64,000 nucleotides of DNA from Caulobacter rhizosphaerae (GTDB lineage Bacteria > Pseudomonadota > Alphaproteobacteria > Caulobacterales > Caulobacteraceae). The stretch is from contig NZ_CP048815.1 of NCBI RefSeq assembly GCF_010977555.1, forward strand, positions 1,914,501 to 1,978,500, in the 5' to 3' direction. Position numbers and translations under genes: made by a program. Of the stretch, positions 35,925 to 44,882 are shown piece by piece. Each line of letters starts with the position of its first letter. The stretch's first letter is position 1. Below the pieces are notes generated by a model. The model was not told the origin of the DNA. It saw only the letters and a program-made list of their open reading frames with translations, and searched no databases.

Positions 35925-35999
35925 GCGGGCGTAGCTCAGAGGTAGAGCGTCTGCTTCCCAAGCAGAATGTCGTGGGTTCGATTCCCATCGCCCGCTCCA
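35925..35999 (+). tRNA. tRNA-Gly (anticodon CCC), CCA encoded
   Basis: The 75-nt gene folds as a cloverleaf: acceptor GCGGGCG pairs with CGCCCGC, the D-arm has GTAGCTCAGAGGTAGAGC, the anticodon stem TCTGC/GCAGA encloses loop TTCCCAA (anticodon CCC, reading GGG), the T-arm is GTGGGTTCGATTCCCAT, discriminator T and encoded CCA at 35997-35999. Confidence 0.97.
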
Positions 36000-36095
36000 G
36001 ATCCCTCAATGAAGCCGATGATGTTCGCCGCACCGTTTGGACGCGGCGGGGCGTGCTTGCGCCGACCCGGCGAAACTTGATACTTGGCCCTGAAG

Positions 36096-36127
36096 CGACG
36101 GGGCGGACTTGAGGGTCCGCCCCGTCG
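36096..36127 (+). terminator. Strong hairpin downstream of tRNA-Gly
   Basis: CGACGGGGCGGAC, loop TTGAGG and the exact complement form a 13-bp stem about 97 bp after the tRNA. No continuous T-run follows. It can end the tRNA transcript and lies ahead of the nucleotidyltransferase start at 36175. Confidence 0.55.
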
Positions 36128-36174
36128 TCGCTATTTCGCGCTCTTGCTTTTCCCAGACAGACGAGACCACGCCC

Positions 36175-36927
36175 GTGGCGAAACCGGCCAAAGCCATCAT
36201 CCTCAGCGCCGGCCAGGGCAAGCGCCTGTCGCCCCTGACCGACACCCGCCCCAAGTGCCTGGTCGAGCTTTCCGGTCGCACAGTGCTGCACTGGCAGCTC
36301 AAGCACCTGGCCCAGGCCGGGATCACCGAGGCGGTGGTGGTGACCGGCTTCGCCGCCGACACGGTCGAAAAGGAGATCGCGGCGCTCGACATCCCGGGCC
36401 TGACGGTCCGCACCCTGTTCAACCCCTTCTATGCCCTGACTGACAACCTGGCGACCTGCTGGCTGGCGCGGGGCGAGATGCGCGGCGACTTCCTGCTGCT
36501 GAACGGCGACACCCTGTTCGAGACCGGCATCGCCGAGCGCCTGATCGCCGCCCCGCCGGCCCCGATCACCGTCACCATCGACCGCAAGGCCGCCGGCTAC
36601 GACGCCGACGACATGAAGGTGCTGACCGAAGGCCTGTCCCTGCGCGCCATCGGCAAGACCATCGACCAGTACGACGCCGAGTCGATCGGCTTCCTGCGCT
36701 TCGATCCCGAGGGCGCGGCCCTGTTCACCCGCATCGTCGAGCAGGCCCTGCGCGCGCCCGAGGGCCTCAAGCGCTGGTATCTTAGCGTCATCAACCAGAT
36801 CGCCCAGGACCATGACGTGGTTCGCGTCCAGTCGATCGAGGGCCTGGACTGGGCCGAGATGGACTTCCCCGAGGACCTGCCGAAGAACCGCGAACTGGCG
36901 GCGGCCTGGATCGCGGCGGGCGAGTAG
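36175..36927 (+). CDS. Nucleotidyltransferase (phosphocholine cytidylyltransferase-like)
   Basis: Starting at GTG 36175 the protein has 250 residues: KAIILSAGQGKRLSPLTDTRPKCLVELSG carries the GxGxR and PK motifs of sugar/choline-phosphate nucleotidyltransferases (residues about 6-30), then GDFLLLNGDTLFE with the metal-binding Asp, DAESIGFLRF and WAEMDFPEDL. Family members form NDP- or CDP-activated alcohols from a phosphate ester and NTP. Because the sphingolipid locus begins 3 kb on and needs a cytidylyltransferase for its phosphoglycerate headgroup (CpgD in C. crescentus), this is one of two candidates; the other is at 40179-40940. The start could be upstream only if the hairpin at 36096 were coding. 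Confidence 0.75.
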   Translation: MAKPAKAIILSAGQGKRLSPLTDTRPKCLVELSGRTVLHWQLKHLAQAGITEAVVVTGFAADTVEKEIAALDIPGLTVRTLFNPFYALTDNLATCWLARGEMRGDFLLLNGDTLFETGIAERLIAAPPAPITVTIDRKAAGYDADDMKVLTEGLSLRAIGKTIDQYDAESIGFLRFDPEGAALFTRIVEQALRAPEGLKRWYLSVINQIAQDHDVVRVQSIEGLDWAEMDFPEDLPKNRELAAAWIAAGE

Positions 36928-37160
36928 GATTCCGGATCCTTCTCCGTTTGGGGGAAGGCAAGGCGCCGCCGTTCGTAGCTGCCGACAATCTAACCACCTG
37001 GACGCCGTGAACCCTGTCACGGCGCTGTCATGCAACATGCCTATAGGCCGCAGGCTCGCGAAGAAGTAAGCGGGTCCTTACAAGCGACGGCGGACTCAAC
37101 GACCGGCGCTTTTTCGATTCTCTCATGTCGGTTCGATTTTCCAGGAAGTGGTGGGGTTCA

Positions 37161-39458
37161 ATGTCTCGTTTCAACGCACTTAAATGCGCGCTCCTGCTGG
37201 GCGCGGGTCTCTCGGCCCTGTCGTTCGCCAACGCGGCGCTGGCCCAGGAGGCGTCCTCGACCGCCCTGGACGAGATCGTGGTCACGGCCGAGCGCCGGTC
37301 GGAAAACCTGCAGAAGGTGCCGGTCTCGGTGGCCGTGGTCGGTGGCGACCAGCTGCGCGCCATCCAGGGCGGCGGCGACGACATCATCTCGCTGTCGGGC
37401 AAGGTGCCCAGCTTCTACGCCGAGACCACCACGGGCCGGATCTTCCCGCGCTTCTACATCCGCGGCCTGGGCAACATCGACTTCTACCTCGGCGCCTCGC
37501 AGCCGGTGTCGATCATCCAGGACGACGTCGTGCTCGAGCACGTGGTGCTGAAGTCGAACCCGGTGTTCGACGTCAAGCAGGTGGAAGTGCTGCGCGGCCC
37601 GCAAGGCTCGCTGTTCGGCCGTAACACCACCGCCGGCATCGTCAAGTTCGACACCAACAAGCCGACCCAGACCCTGGAAGGCCGCGCCAGCGCCTCGTAC
37701 GGCACCTATGGCACGACCACCTTCGACGGCGGCATCGGCGGTCCGATCGTGGCCGACAAACTGGCCTTCCGCGTCTCGGCGCTCTACCAGCACCGCGACG
37801 ACTATGTCGACAACACCTTCGCCGGCGCCAGCGCCGACGGCACCGTCACCCCGAAGAAGAACGCCATGGGCGGCTTCGACGAGAAGGACGTGCGGATCCA
37901 ACTGCTGGCCACCCCGACCGAACAGCTGACGGTCCTGGCCTCGGCCCACGCCCGCAACTACGAGGGCACCTCGACCCTGTTCCTGCGCGGCGCGCTGAAA
38001 AAGGGCTCCAACAGCTCGACCGCCCCGCGCGACAGCGTCGCCTTCGACGAGGCCAACAACAACCCGCAGGCCTACGACACTCAAGGCACGTCGCTGAACA
38101 TCGCCTACGACTTCGGGCCGGTGACCCTGACCTCGATCAGCGCCTACGAGACCACCAGCGGCTACAGCCGCGGCGACACCGACGGCGGCGCGGCGGCCAA
38201 CTTCCCGGTGGCCGGCGCGCCCAACGGCTTTGGCCAGTCGATGGGCCAGGTCCGCGACCTCGACCAGCTGACCCAGGAAATCCGCCTGGCCAGCAACGGC
38301 GACGACCGCCTGAAGTGGCAGGTCGGGGCGCTGTACTTCGACTCGCGCGACACCACCGACTTCTTCCAGCGCGCCTATTTCCTCACCACCGCCGCCCGCA
38401 ACCCCAACAACTGGGTCGAGCTGAACAACCTCAACACCTCGTGGGCGGTGTTCGGCCAGGTCAGCTACAAGCTGACGGACGCCCTGACGGTCACCGGCGG
38501 CCTGCGCGACACCTACGACGCCAAGAAGACCGTCCTGGCCAAGACCGCCAACACCGCCGCCAACGTCTCCACCTATGCCGGCCGCCGCTACGTGCGCCTG
38601 TCGGACGAGCAGGTCAGCTGGGATCTGTCGGCCAACTACGAGGTCAATCCCGACCTGAACCTCTACGCCCGCGTGGCCAAGGGCTTCCGCGGCCCGACCA
38701 TCCAGGGCCGCTCGGCGGTGTTCAACAGCGACTTCACGACCGCCAATTCCGAGACGATCCTGTCGTGGGAAGCCGGCTTCAAGAGCACGCTGCTGGACAA
38801 CACCCTGCGCCTGAACGCCTCGGCCTTCACCTATGAGGTCAAGGACATCCAGCTGAACGGCAACGATTCCAACGGCAACGGCGTCCTGTTCAACGCCGAC
38901 AAGGCCAAGGCCTACGGCCTGGAAGCCGACGCCGAATGGCGCCCGATCGCCAACCTGACCCTGACCGCCGGCGTCAGCCTGCTGCATAGCGAAATCAAGG
39001 ACAAGCGCGTCTACGCCCAGGTCTGCGCCCTCAACAGCGTGGTGGTCTGCACGGTCAAGAACCCGACGATCGCGATCGTCGGTCCGTTCGGCACCAGCAC
39101 CTTCGCCCAGATCGACGGCCAGCCGCTGCCCAACGCGCCGAAGTACAACCTCAGCTTCACGGGCCGCTATGACGTGCCGGTCGGCGCCGACGGCAAGCTG
39201 TTCGTCGCCACCGACTGGAACGTCCAGGGCTATACGAACTTCGTGCTCTACAAGACCGACGAGTTCTACTCGAAGGGCAATTTCGAAGGCGGGCTGAAGC
39301 TCGGCTACGAAGGCGGAAACGGCGCGTATGAAGTGGCCCTGTTCGGCCGCAACATCACCAACGAGAAGAACCTCAAGGGCGTCATCGAGAACTACATGGC
39401 GGCCGTCTACAACGAGCCGCGCATCGTGGGCGTCTCGGTCAGCGCCAAGCTGAAGTAG
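37161..39458 (+). CDS. TonB-dependent outer-membrane receptor
   Basis: The ATG at 37161 (GGTGGGG just upstream) gives 765 residues with a good signal peptide, MSRFNALKCALLLGAGLSALSFANAALA; an ATG at 37125 would add twelve residues. Then come the TonB-box segment LDEIVVTAERRSENLQKVPVS, the plug (YIRGLGNIDFYLGASQPVS; VEVLRGPQGSLFGRNTTAGIVKF) and a beta-barrel ending ...VGVSVSAKLK. A terminator follows at 39486. The gene stands alone between two nucleotidyltransferase genes, so no substrate can be proposed from context. Confidence 0.9.
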   Translation: MSRFNALKCALLLGAGLSALSFANAALAQEASSTALDEIVVTAERRSENLQKVPVSVAVVGGDQLRAIQGGGDDIISLSGKVPSFYAETTTGRIFPRFYIRGLGNIDFYLGASQPVSIIQDDVVLEHVVLKSNPVFDVKQVEVLRGPQGSLFGRNTTAGIVKFDTNKPTQTLEGRASASYGTYGTTTFDGGIGGPIVADKLAFRVSALYQHRDDYVDNTFAGASADGTVTPKKNAMGGFDEKDVRIQLLATPTEQLTVLASAHARNYEGTSTLFLRGALKKGSNSSTAPRDSVAFDEANNNPQAYDTQGTSLNIAYDFGPVTLTSISAYETTSGYSRGDTDGGAAANFPVAGAPNGFGQSMGQVRDLDQLTQEIRLASNGDDRLKWQVGALYFDSRDTTDFFQRAYFLTTAARNPNNWVELNNLNTSWAVFGQVSYKLTDALTVTGGLRDTYDAKKTVLAKTANTAANVSTYAGRRYVRLSDEQVSWDLSANYEVNPDLNLYARVAKGFRGPTIQGRSAVFNSDFTTANSETILSWEAGFKSTLLDNTLRLNASAFTYEVKDIQLNGNDSNGNGVLFNADKAKAYGLEADAEWRPIANLTLTAGVSLLHSEIKDKRVYAQVCALNSVVVCTVKNPTIAIVGPFGTSTFAQIDGQPLPNAPKYNLSFTGRYDVPVGADGKLFVATDWNVQGYTNFVLYKTDEFYSKGNFEGGLKLGYEGGNGAYEVALFGRNITNEKNLKGVIENYMAAVYNEPRIVGVSVSAKLK

Positions 39459-39485
39459 TCTTCGCCGACATCGTCGGACCTCTTG

Positions 39486-39519
39486 AAACCCCGTCGCCGG
39501 CTCCGGCGGCGGGGTTTTT
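39486..39519 (+). terminator. Rho-independent terminator of the TonB receptor gene
   Basis: AACCCCGTCGCCGG, a two-base loop and CCGGCGGCGGGG form a strong stem with one G-T pair, followed by TTTTT at 39515-39519. It begins 28 bp after the receptor stop. Confidence 0.85.
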
Positions 39520-39709
39520 CGCGCCTGCTCCTCAAGGGATTCCTTGAGTTGCAGAAAACGAAAGTTTCTATCGCCGATTGCGGTAACGGCCGAGTTCGGT
39601 CAGGCTCCTCCGAGGACGGCGCGCGTGGATGGCTCAGTATCGCGTCGGCAAGTCGCGACGGCGGCGTCCTGCTTCGAAAACCAAATTTTTGAAGAGAGAG
39701 GGAGCATCC

Positions 39710-40165
39710 ATGTCACTGAGAGTTAATGGCCCGCCGCTGCAGCCCGGCGACAACCCACCGCCGCAAGACACCAACACCGACGGCTGGGCCTCGCGCCTGG
39801 CCAAGCTGATCCCCGCCGAGGCGCTGGGAACCTATGCCGCGACCGTGGCGCTGATCCCGGCCTCGGTCACGGGCGTGGGCAAGCTGATCGGCCTGATCCT
39901 GATCGCCGTGGCCTGCATCGCGATCCTGGTCGTGGTCCGCGTCAAGTCCACCTCGAAAGGCGGCGTAAAGCCTCAGGTGCTGGGGATCGTCATCTCGGCG
40001 ATCTCGTTCGTCATCTGGACCGCGACCCTGGGGGCGAACTCACCCATTCCGTTGCCGTCCTCGGTGGCGTTCGTCCCCACGATCGTGGCGCTGCTGTGGG
40101 TCGCCGCGATCGGGGTGTTCTATCGCGGGGACGAAGGGAACGCGCCCGAGGCCGCCACCAGCTGA
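39710..40165 (+). CDS. Small membrane protein of unknown function
   Basis: An ATG at 39710 with an excellent Shine-Dalgarno (AGAGGGAGCATCC) gives 151 residues. The first 25 are polar and Pro-rich. WASRLAKLIPAEALGTYAATVALIP then leads into about four hydrophobic segments (LIGLILIAVACIAILVVV; VLGIVISAISFVIWTATLG; SSVAFVPTIVALLWVAAIGVFY). The LIPAEALGxYA motif before the first helix is shared by other small membrane proteins I have seen, but I know no function. The stop is 13 bp from the convergent nucleotidyltransferase gene. Confidence 0.65.
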   Translation: MSLRVNGPPLQPGDNPPPQDTNTDGWASRLAKLIPAEALGTYAATVALIPASVTGVGKLIGLILIAVACIAILVVVRVKSTSKGGVKPQVLGIVISAISFVIWTATLGANSPIPLPSSVAFVPTIVALLWVAAIGVFYRGDEGNAPEAATS

Positions 40166-40178
40166 GCGGCGCGAGGGA

Positions 40179-40940
40179 TCATCCCTCGACCAGGGATCGC
40201 ACCAGGTCCAGGTCGGCCGGCTTGTCGACGTCCACCGCCGCCAAGCCGTGCCGCGCCCGCACCGCCGCGGCCCTGACCCCCGCCAGGCGCCCGATCCGCG
40301 CGACCATCTCGTCCAGGGTCATCTGGCCCAGCAGATAGCGGATCAGCGTGACGGGGCCGAACAGGGCCGCGATCTTCCACGGCTGTTTGCGATGCTTCTC
40401 GACCGTGCGCCACAGGTCGATGGCCCGCAGGCTGGCCGGGGTCTTCAGGTAGAACAGGTTGCAGCCCGAATAGCGGCCGTCGCGAAACGCCAGGTAGGTG
40501 CGCTTGGTGGTCGGCGCGGCGGCCTGCACCAGCGCCTCCTCGCCCAGCAGGATGGCGATGTCGGCGTCGGCCGGGGTGTCGGCCATGAAGTCGCTCACCC
40601 ATTCGGCCTGCAGCAGAGCGTGGTCCACGGTCGTGACCAGGAGGGGCGTGCCCATGGCCTGGGCGCCGTCGTGGACGCTCTGGCTGGGGCCGGCGGCCGA
40701 GGGCAGGCGCGATAGCGTTGCGCGGGTGGTCTCGTCGGCCAGGGCCGCCTCCAGGGCCGCGTCGTTGGTCGAGACGCCGATGCGCTCGGCGCCGGCCTTG
40801 TCCAGCGCGTCCAGCACCCGGGCCAGCAACGTGCGACCGCCCAGAACGATCAGGCCCTTCTGGCTGACGCCGGCATAGGCGGCGACAGGGTCGACGCCGC
40901 CGCGCGAGCCGGCCAGCACCAGCGCCTGGAACGCAGCCAC
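40179..40940 (-). CDS. MobA-like nucleotidyltransferase of the sphingolipid locus
   Basis: The 253-residue protein has a MobA/IspD-type fold: FQALVLAGSRGGVDPVAAYAG, KGLIVLGGRTLLARVLDALDKAG near residues 30-50, a metal-binding region LLVTTVDHALL in place of the usual GDxP and a C-terminal GLAAVDVDKPADLDLVRSL typical of MobA relatives. It lies 4 bp after the ceramide synthase gene and is the last gene of that leftward unit, so it probably activates a headgroup precursor. A phosphoglycerate cytidylyltransferase role (CpgD-like) is an inference from position. The other candidate is at 36175-36927. Confidence 0.7.
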   Translation of the reverse strand: MAAFQALVLAGSRGGVDPVAAYAGVSQKGLIVLGGRTLLARVLDALDKAGAERIGVSTNDAALEAALADETTRATLSRLPSAAGPSQSVHDGAQAMGTPLLVTTVDHALLQAEWVSDFMADTPADADIAILLGEEALVQAAAPTTKRTYLAFRDGRYSGCNLFYLKTPASLRAIDLWRTVEKHRKQPWKIAALFGPVTLIRYLLGQMTLDEMVARIGRLAGVRAAAVRARHGLAAVDVDKPADLDLVRSLVEG

Positions 40941-40944
40941 GGCC

Positions 40945-42096
40945 CTAGATCGCCTTCTCGTAGATCCGGTAGGTCTTGTAGATCTCCGCGCCCATGGCTT
41001 CCGAGATCCGGCGCATCGGCGCGTTGTCCTCGAGGATCCACGAGAACTCGAACTTGTCGTAGCCCAGGGCCAGGCCGGCGTCGCGGCCGGCGTTCATCAG
41101 GTGGAACGGCACGACCTGGCCGCGCAGGCTGTCGGCGAACTTGCGTTTGAGGCCCATCAGCGGGATGCGGATCGACTTCACCCGCTTGACCTTCAGCCGC
41201 CACAGCAGCTTGGCCCAGCCGAACGGCAGCAGCTTGCCGTTCAGGCCCTCGATGGCCTCGTTGACATTGGGCAGCAGCACGATGAAGCCGGCCGGCTCGC
41301 CGTCGATCTCGGCGAACAGGATCAGGCGCTTGTCCAGCACGTCCTTCAGCGACTTGCCCAACTGGGCGGTCTCGGCCTCGGTGGTCGGCACGAAGCCCCA
41401 ATTGCCCGACCAGGCGTCGTTGAGGATGTCGGTCAGGGCTTTGACCTCGTCGTCGTAGCGGCTCATGTCCAGCTCGCGCAGGGTCACGCCCTCGGGCAGG
41501 CCGCGCTTGACCCGGCGTACCACCACCGGCGGCAGGGCCGCGCGTGGGTCGCAGACATAGGCGTAGACGTCCTTGGCCTTGGCGTAACCCTGCTCCTCGA
41601 CCCGCGCGGCGGTGTAGCGCGGGTCGTGGCCCATCATCACCATCGGCTTGCTGTCGAAGCCGTCGACCAGCAGGCCGACCTCTTCGTTGATCGACAGGTT
41701 GAACGGACCCAGGGCCCGGTCGCAACCGCGGGCCTTCAGCCAGTCCTCGGCGGTGCGGAACAGCAGGCTGAAGATCGCCGGATCATCCTCGGCGGCGATC
41801 ATGCCGAAATTGCCGGTCTTGCCGGTCCCGACCTCGGTGGCCAGATGGTCGATCTGGGCGCTGATCCGGCCCACGTCGCGGCCGCCGCGCACGGCCAGCC
41901 ACATCTGGACGTCGGCATGCTCGAAGAACGGGTTGGTCTTGGGCGTCAGGGCCGCCATCCGCTCGTACATCAGCGGCACGACCCAGTTGGGGTCCTTGGC
42001 GTTGAGGCGGTTGGGCAGGTCGACGAACCGCCTCAACTCGGCCTTGGAGCCGACCGGGACGATCGTGAGGTCGGAATCGGTGGTGTCGAACGGCAT
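40945..42096 (-). CDS. bcerS: Bacterial ceramide synthase (GNAT-like N-acyltransferase)
   Basis: The 383-residue protein is soluble-looking, with a two-lobed GNAT-type fold: RFVDLPNRLNAKDPNWVVPL, DVGRISAQIDHLATE, FGMIAAEDDPAIFSLLF, GCDRALGPFNLSINEEVGLLVDGF (residues about 125-150), VVRRVKRGLPEGVTLRELDM and EFSWILEDNAPMRRISEAMGAEIYKTYRIYEK. This matches the bCerS protein of C. crescentus (CC_1154), placed close to spt and cerR, which adds the second acyl chain to the long-chain base in the cytoplasm. No signal peptide is visible, in line with that location. It directly abuts the LptG-like gene (0 bp) and is 4 bp from the nucleotidyltransferase. Confidence 0.82.
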   Translation of the reverse strand: MPFDTTDSDLTIVPVGSKAELRRFVDLPNRLNAKDPNWVVPLMYERMAALTPKTNPFFEHADVQMWLAVRGGRDVGRISAQIDHLATEVGTGKTGNFGMIAAEDDPAIFSLLFRTAEDWLKARGCDRALGPFNLSINEEVGLLVDGFDSKPMVMMGHDPRYTAARVEEQGYAKAKDVYAYVCDPRAALPPVVVRRVKRGLPEGVTLRELDMSRYDDEVKALTDILNDAWSGNWGFVPTTEAETAQLGKSLKDVLDKRLILFAEIDGEPAGFIVLLPNVNEAIEGLNGKLLPFGWAKLLWRLKVKRVKSIRIPLMGLKRKFADSLRGQVVPFHLMNAGRDAGLALGYDKFEFSWILEDNAPMRRISEAMGAEIYKTYRIYEKAI

Positions 42097-43161
42097 TCAG
42101 CCCTCCAGGACAACAAGTGCGTAGATCGCGAGGGCCGCGAAAATGGTTGGGCCGCCCCAGACGGCCAGGGCGGGGGACAGTGAGCCGCCTTCGCCGAGCG
42201 CGGACAGCAGGCCGTTGACCACCAGGAAGACCAGGCCGGCCGCCAGGCCGGCGGTCAGCAGCACCGCGCCTTGTCCGCTGCGGAAATTGGCCAGGGCGAC
42301 CGGGGCGCTGAGCAGCAGCATGACCAGCGAGGCGAATGGCCCGGCGAAGGCCGCCAGCAGGCGCGTCTCGTAGAAGCTGCTCGGACGGTCGCCGCCGCCG
42401 CTCAGCAGGGCGCGGCGGGCCGTGGCGGCGGTCGGCACGGGGCTGTCAGCGAACAGGGCCTGGACGTCCTGCCGATGCAGGGGCGAAGGCCAGCCCATCC
42501 GGGCGGCGGGCGTGACGTTCACCTGCTCGCCGTTGAACCGGACGATCACGGGGTTGACCAGGGTCCAGCCGCTGGCGCGGGCATAGGTGGCCGACGGCGC
42601 CTCAATGCGCTCGACCAGCCGGCCGACCTTGTCGCGCCGATAGACCTTGACCGCCTTCAGGACGCCGCCGTCGGCCGAGGCGCCGCCGGCGATCACCAGG
42701 TCATCGCCGGCCCGGAAGCTGCGGGGACCGGGAACCTTGCGGTCGGCGACCGGGGTGGTGGCCTGCCACCAGTCGGCCAGCACCGGATCGGTGCGCGGGG
42801 CGATCAGCTGGGCGCAGCCGAAGTCGACGGCCATGACCAGCAAGGCCACGGGCAGGGCCATGCCGACGATGCGGTAGGCCGAGATGCCCGTGGCGCGCAT
42901 GGCGATGATCGCGCTCTCGCGGGCCAGCTGCGAGAAGGCGAACAGTCCGCCGGCCAGGGTGGCGATCGGAGCGACCTGCTCGATCAGCCGCGGCGAGCGC
43001 AGGGCGGCGTAGTACAGCACCCCCGCCGTCCCCAGGCCGCGGTCCAGGATGTCGGTGGTCACCTCCAGCAGGTCGAGGATCTGCAGGATCGAGAACAGGA
43101 TCAGAGCCGCGCCGAGCACGCGCGTGCCGACCGTGCGCAGGACGTAGAGCTGGATCTTCAT
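42097..43161 (-). CDS. LptG-like permease of the sphingolipid locus
   Basis: From the ATG at 43161 the protein has 354 residues in the YjgP/YjgQ (LptF/LptG) fold: helix LYVLRTVGTRVLGAALILFSILQILDLLE, ASPRLIEQVAPIATLAGGLFAFSQLARESAIIAMRATGIS with the coupling helix, a periplasmic beta-jellyroll domain about residues 130-270 and four C-terminal helices. Canonical LptFGB2 extracts LPS from the inner membrane. This pair is not next to lptA/lptB but sits between ceramide synthase and the HIT gene, so export of ceramide phosphoglycerates is a reasonable proposal. Its start overlaps the LptF-like stop (ATGA). Confidence 0.85.
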   Translation of the reverse strand: MKIQLYVLRTVGTRVLGAALILFSILQILDLLEVTTDILDRGLGTAGVLYYAALRSPRLIEQVAPIATLAGGLFAFSQLARESAIIAMRATGISAYRIVGMALPVALLVMAVDFGCAQLIAPRTDPVLADWWQATTPVADRKVPGPRSFRAGDDLVIAGGASADGGVLKAVKVYRRDKVGRLVERIEAPSATYARASGWTLVNPVIVRFNGEQVNVTPAARMGWPSPLHRQDVQALFADSPVPTAATARRALLSGGGDRPSSFYETRLLAAFAGPFASLVMLLLSAPVALANFRSGQGAVLLTAGLAAGLVFLVVNGLLSALGEGGSLSPALAVWGGPTIFAALAIYALVVLEG

Positions 43162-44399
43162 GCGTCGGCCTGCTCGAACTTGTCCCGGAACATCCGCCGG
43201 AAGCGCTTGATGCCGCCGCCGAAGCTCTGAATGAGGTCGGTGACCGGGGTCTGACCGGGCCGCTTGCGGCTGCCGACGAACATCCAGACGCTGAGGCTGG
43301 TGAAGATCAGCCACGGAAGGCCGATGGCCGCCAGCGGCATGGCCTTGCCCGACTCGGCCAGGCTCTGGCCCAGCTGCAGGCTGTGCTGGAAGGCCAGCAG
43401 CAGCACGCCGGCGATGATCAGGCCGGGGGTGCGGTTGCCGCGCTTGGCGGCCAGGCCCAGCGGGAAGGCCAGCAACGGCAGGAAGGGCAGGAAGGCGGCT
43501 CGGGCCAGGCGGCCGTACAGCTCGGCCAGCAGGGTGGGGCGCGGCACGATGGGGTTGGGGCTCTCGGCCTGGCGGGCCAACTCGCCCAGGGTCAGTTCGC
43601 GCTCGTCGCCGCCGCGACTGCGCAGCAGGGCCGCCGCGCCGGACAGGGGGACGTTGGTGGTGAACTGGTCGAACACCAGGATGCGGTACTCGCCGCGGGC
43701 GTCCAGGCCGATCCGCTGGCCCCGGCGCAGCAGCATGATGACGTTCTTGCCGTCGGGGGCCGAGCGCAGGTCGGCGGTGGCGGCGGTGATCACCTCTTCC
43801 CGCCCGGCGGCGTCCATCCGGCGGATGAACACCCGCGTCAGCTGCTGGCCCGCCGGATCGGCGCCGTCGGCGGTCATCAGCAGCTTGGGCTGGTCGATGA
43901 AGGAGCCGCCGTTCAGCTTGCCGTTCCAGCCGGCGTTGATCGCCTCGTGCATCACCGCCCGATAGGCGTAGCGGCTGTAGGGCTGCATGTAGCCGAAGAC
44001 GATCAGGCTGAAGACCATCAGGAACAGGCCGACATAGACGAACGGGGCGGCGATGCGGGTGAGGGACTGACCGCTGGCCAGCAGGGCGTCGATCTCCGAG
44101 CCGTCGCTGAGCTTGGTGATGACGATGAACAGCGCCACGAAGAACGCCACCGGCAGGGCCAGGCCCAGATAGTGCGGCACCAGGTTGGCGGCCAGCTCGG
44201 TCACGTAGCCGAAACGGGCGCTGCTCTGCGACAGCACGTCCAGCAGGCGCAGGACCCTCTCGAGCAAAAGGGCGATCACCGTCACGCCCAGGCAGCCGAC
44301 GATCGGCCAGAGCAGCATGCGCAGCAGATAGGCGTCGATCAGCCGGAAGCGGGCGGTGCCGTGCGGCGTGGGGATGGGCTTCTTCACGCGGCCGACCAC
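43158..44399 (-). CDS. LptF-like permease of the sphingolipid locus
   Basis: The 413-residue protein starts at GTG 44399 and overlaps the HIT gene by 16 bp; an alternative GTG is at 44387. It has the YjgP/YjgQ layout: RLIDAYLLRMLLWPIVGCLGV, NLVPHYLGLALPVAFFVALFIVITKLSDGSEIDALLASGQS with the coupling helix, FSLIVFGYMQPYSRYAYRAV, a periplasmic jellyroll (about residues 150-290) and SPNPIVPRPTLLAELYGRLARAAFLPFLPLLAFPLG. Together with the LptG-like protein it would form the membrane part of an Lpt-type ABC exporter; the ATPase LptB is not in the window and may be shared with the LPS system. Confidence 0.85.
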   Translation of the reverse strand: MVGRVKKPIPTPHGTARFRLIDAYLLRMLLWPIVGCLGVTVIALLLERVLRLLDVLSQSSARFGYVTELAANLVPHYLGLALPVAFFVALFIVITKLSDGSEIDALLASGQSLTRIAAPFVYVGLFLMVFSLIVFGYMQPYSRYAYRAVMHEAINAGWNGKLNGGSFIDQPKLLMTADGADPAGQQLTRVFIRRMDAAGREEVITAATADLRSAPDGKNVIMLLRRGQRIGLDARGEYRILVFDQFTTNVPLSGAAALLRSRGGDERELTLGELARQAESPNPIVPRPTLLAELYGRLARAAFLPFLPLLAFPLGLAAKRGNRTPGLIIAGVLLLAFQHSLQLGQSLAESGKAMPLAAIGLPWLIFTSLSVWMFVGSRKRPGQTPVTDLIQSFGGGIKRFRRMFRDKFEQADA

Positions 44400-44821
44400 G
44401 CCTCGGCCAGCGTCCCGGCCAGCCGCTCGGCGGCGTCCAGGTCCAGATCGACCGTCGAGCCCAGGGCGGGAACGGCGGGCCAGCCGGCGTCGTTGTACAC
44501 CCGGCCTTCATGCTCGCGCGTCCCCGCGTAGCGCGGGATCACGTGGAAATGCACGTCCTTGTCGACCATCATCAGCATCAGGTAGTTGATCTTCTCGTAC
44601 GCGACCACCTTGGCCAACATCCGCTCGACGCCCTGCGTCGCCGTCTTGAGGTCGGCGAAGGCGGCCGGACTCAGCTGGGAGAAGGCCTCGACCGATTCCT
44701 TGCATACCAGCACCAGCGACCCAAATGTCGGTTGCTTGGGACGCACCAGGATCAGCCAGCTGTCGGTTTCGGCGACCTTGGTGCGCGGGAAACCGAAATT
44801 CTCAGCGGTGGGATTGGTCAT
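44384..44821 (-). CDS. HIT-family nucleotide hydrolase/transferase
   Basis: The 145-residue protein has the HIT fold: SWLILVRPKQPTFGSLVLVCKE, and VDKDVHFHVIPRY. In that motif the usual first His of HxHxHxx is Asp (D-V-H-F-H-V-I), while the middle His that forms the covalent intermediate in Hint/Fhit proteins is kept, followed by IPRY. It is the first gene of the leftward sphingolipid unit and overlaps the LptF-like gene by 16 bp. Cleavage of a nucleotide-linked headgroup precursor or of a by-product is conceivable but not shown. Confidence 0.8.
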   Translation of the reverse strand: MTNPTAENFGFPRTKVAETDSWLILVRPKQPTFGSLVLVCKESVEAFSQLSPAAFADLKTATQGVERMLAKVVAYEKINYLMLMMVDKDVHFHVIPRYAGTREHEGRVYNDAGWPAVPALGSTVDLDLDAAERLAGTLAEAWSAA

Positions 44822-44882
44822 GTCGGCCTCGCCTCCGGGCGTTCGCCGCCGTTGCTCCTACAATAGGGACGCCGTCATTTCC

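Noticed and set aside
42097..44511. Single 804-codon gene covering the LptF- and LptG-like region
   Set aside because: Only its last 354 residues (from 43161) are LptG-like; the earlier part is the wrong frame of the LptF-like gene, and the two real genes overlap by ATGA.
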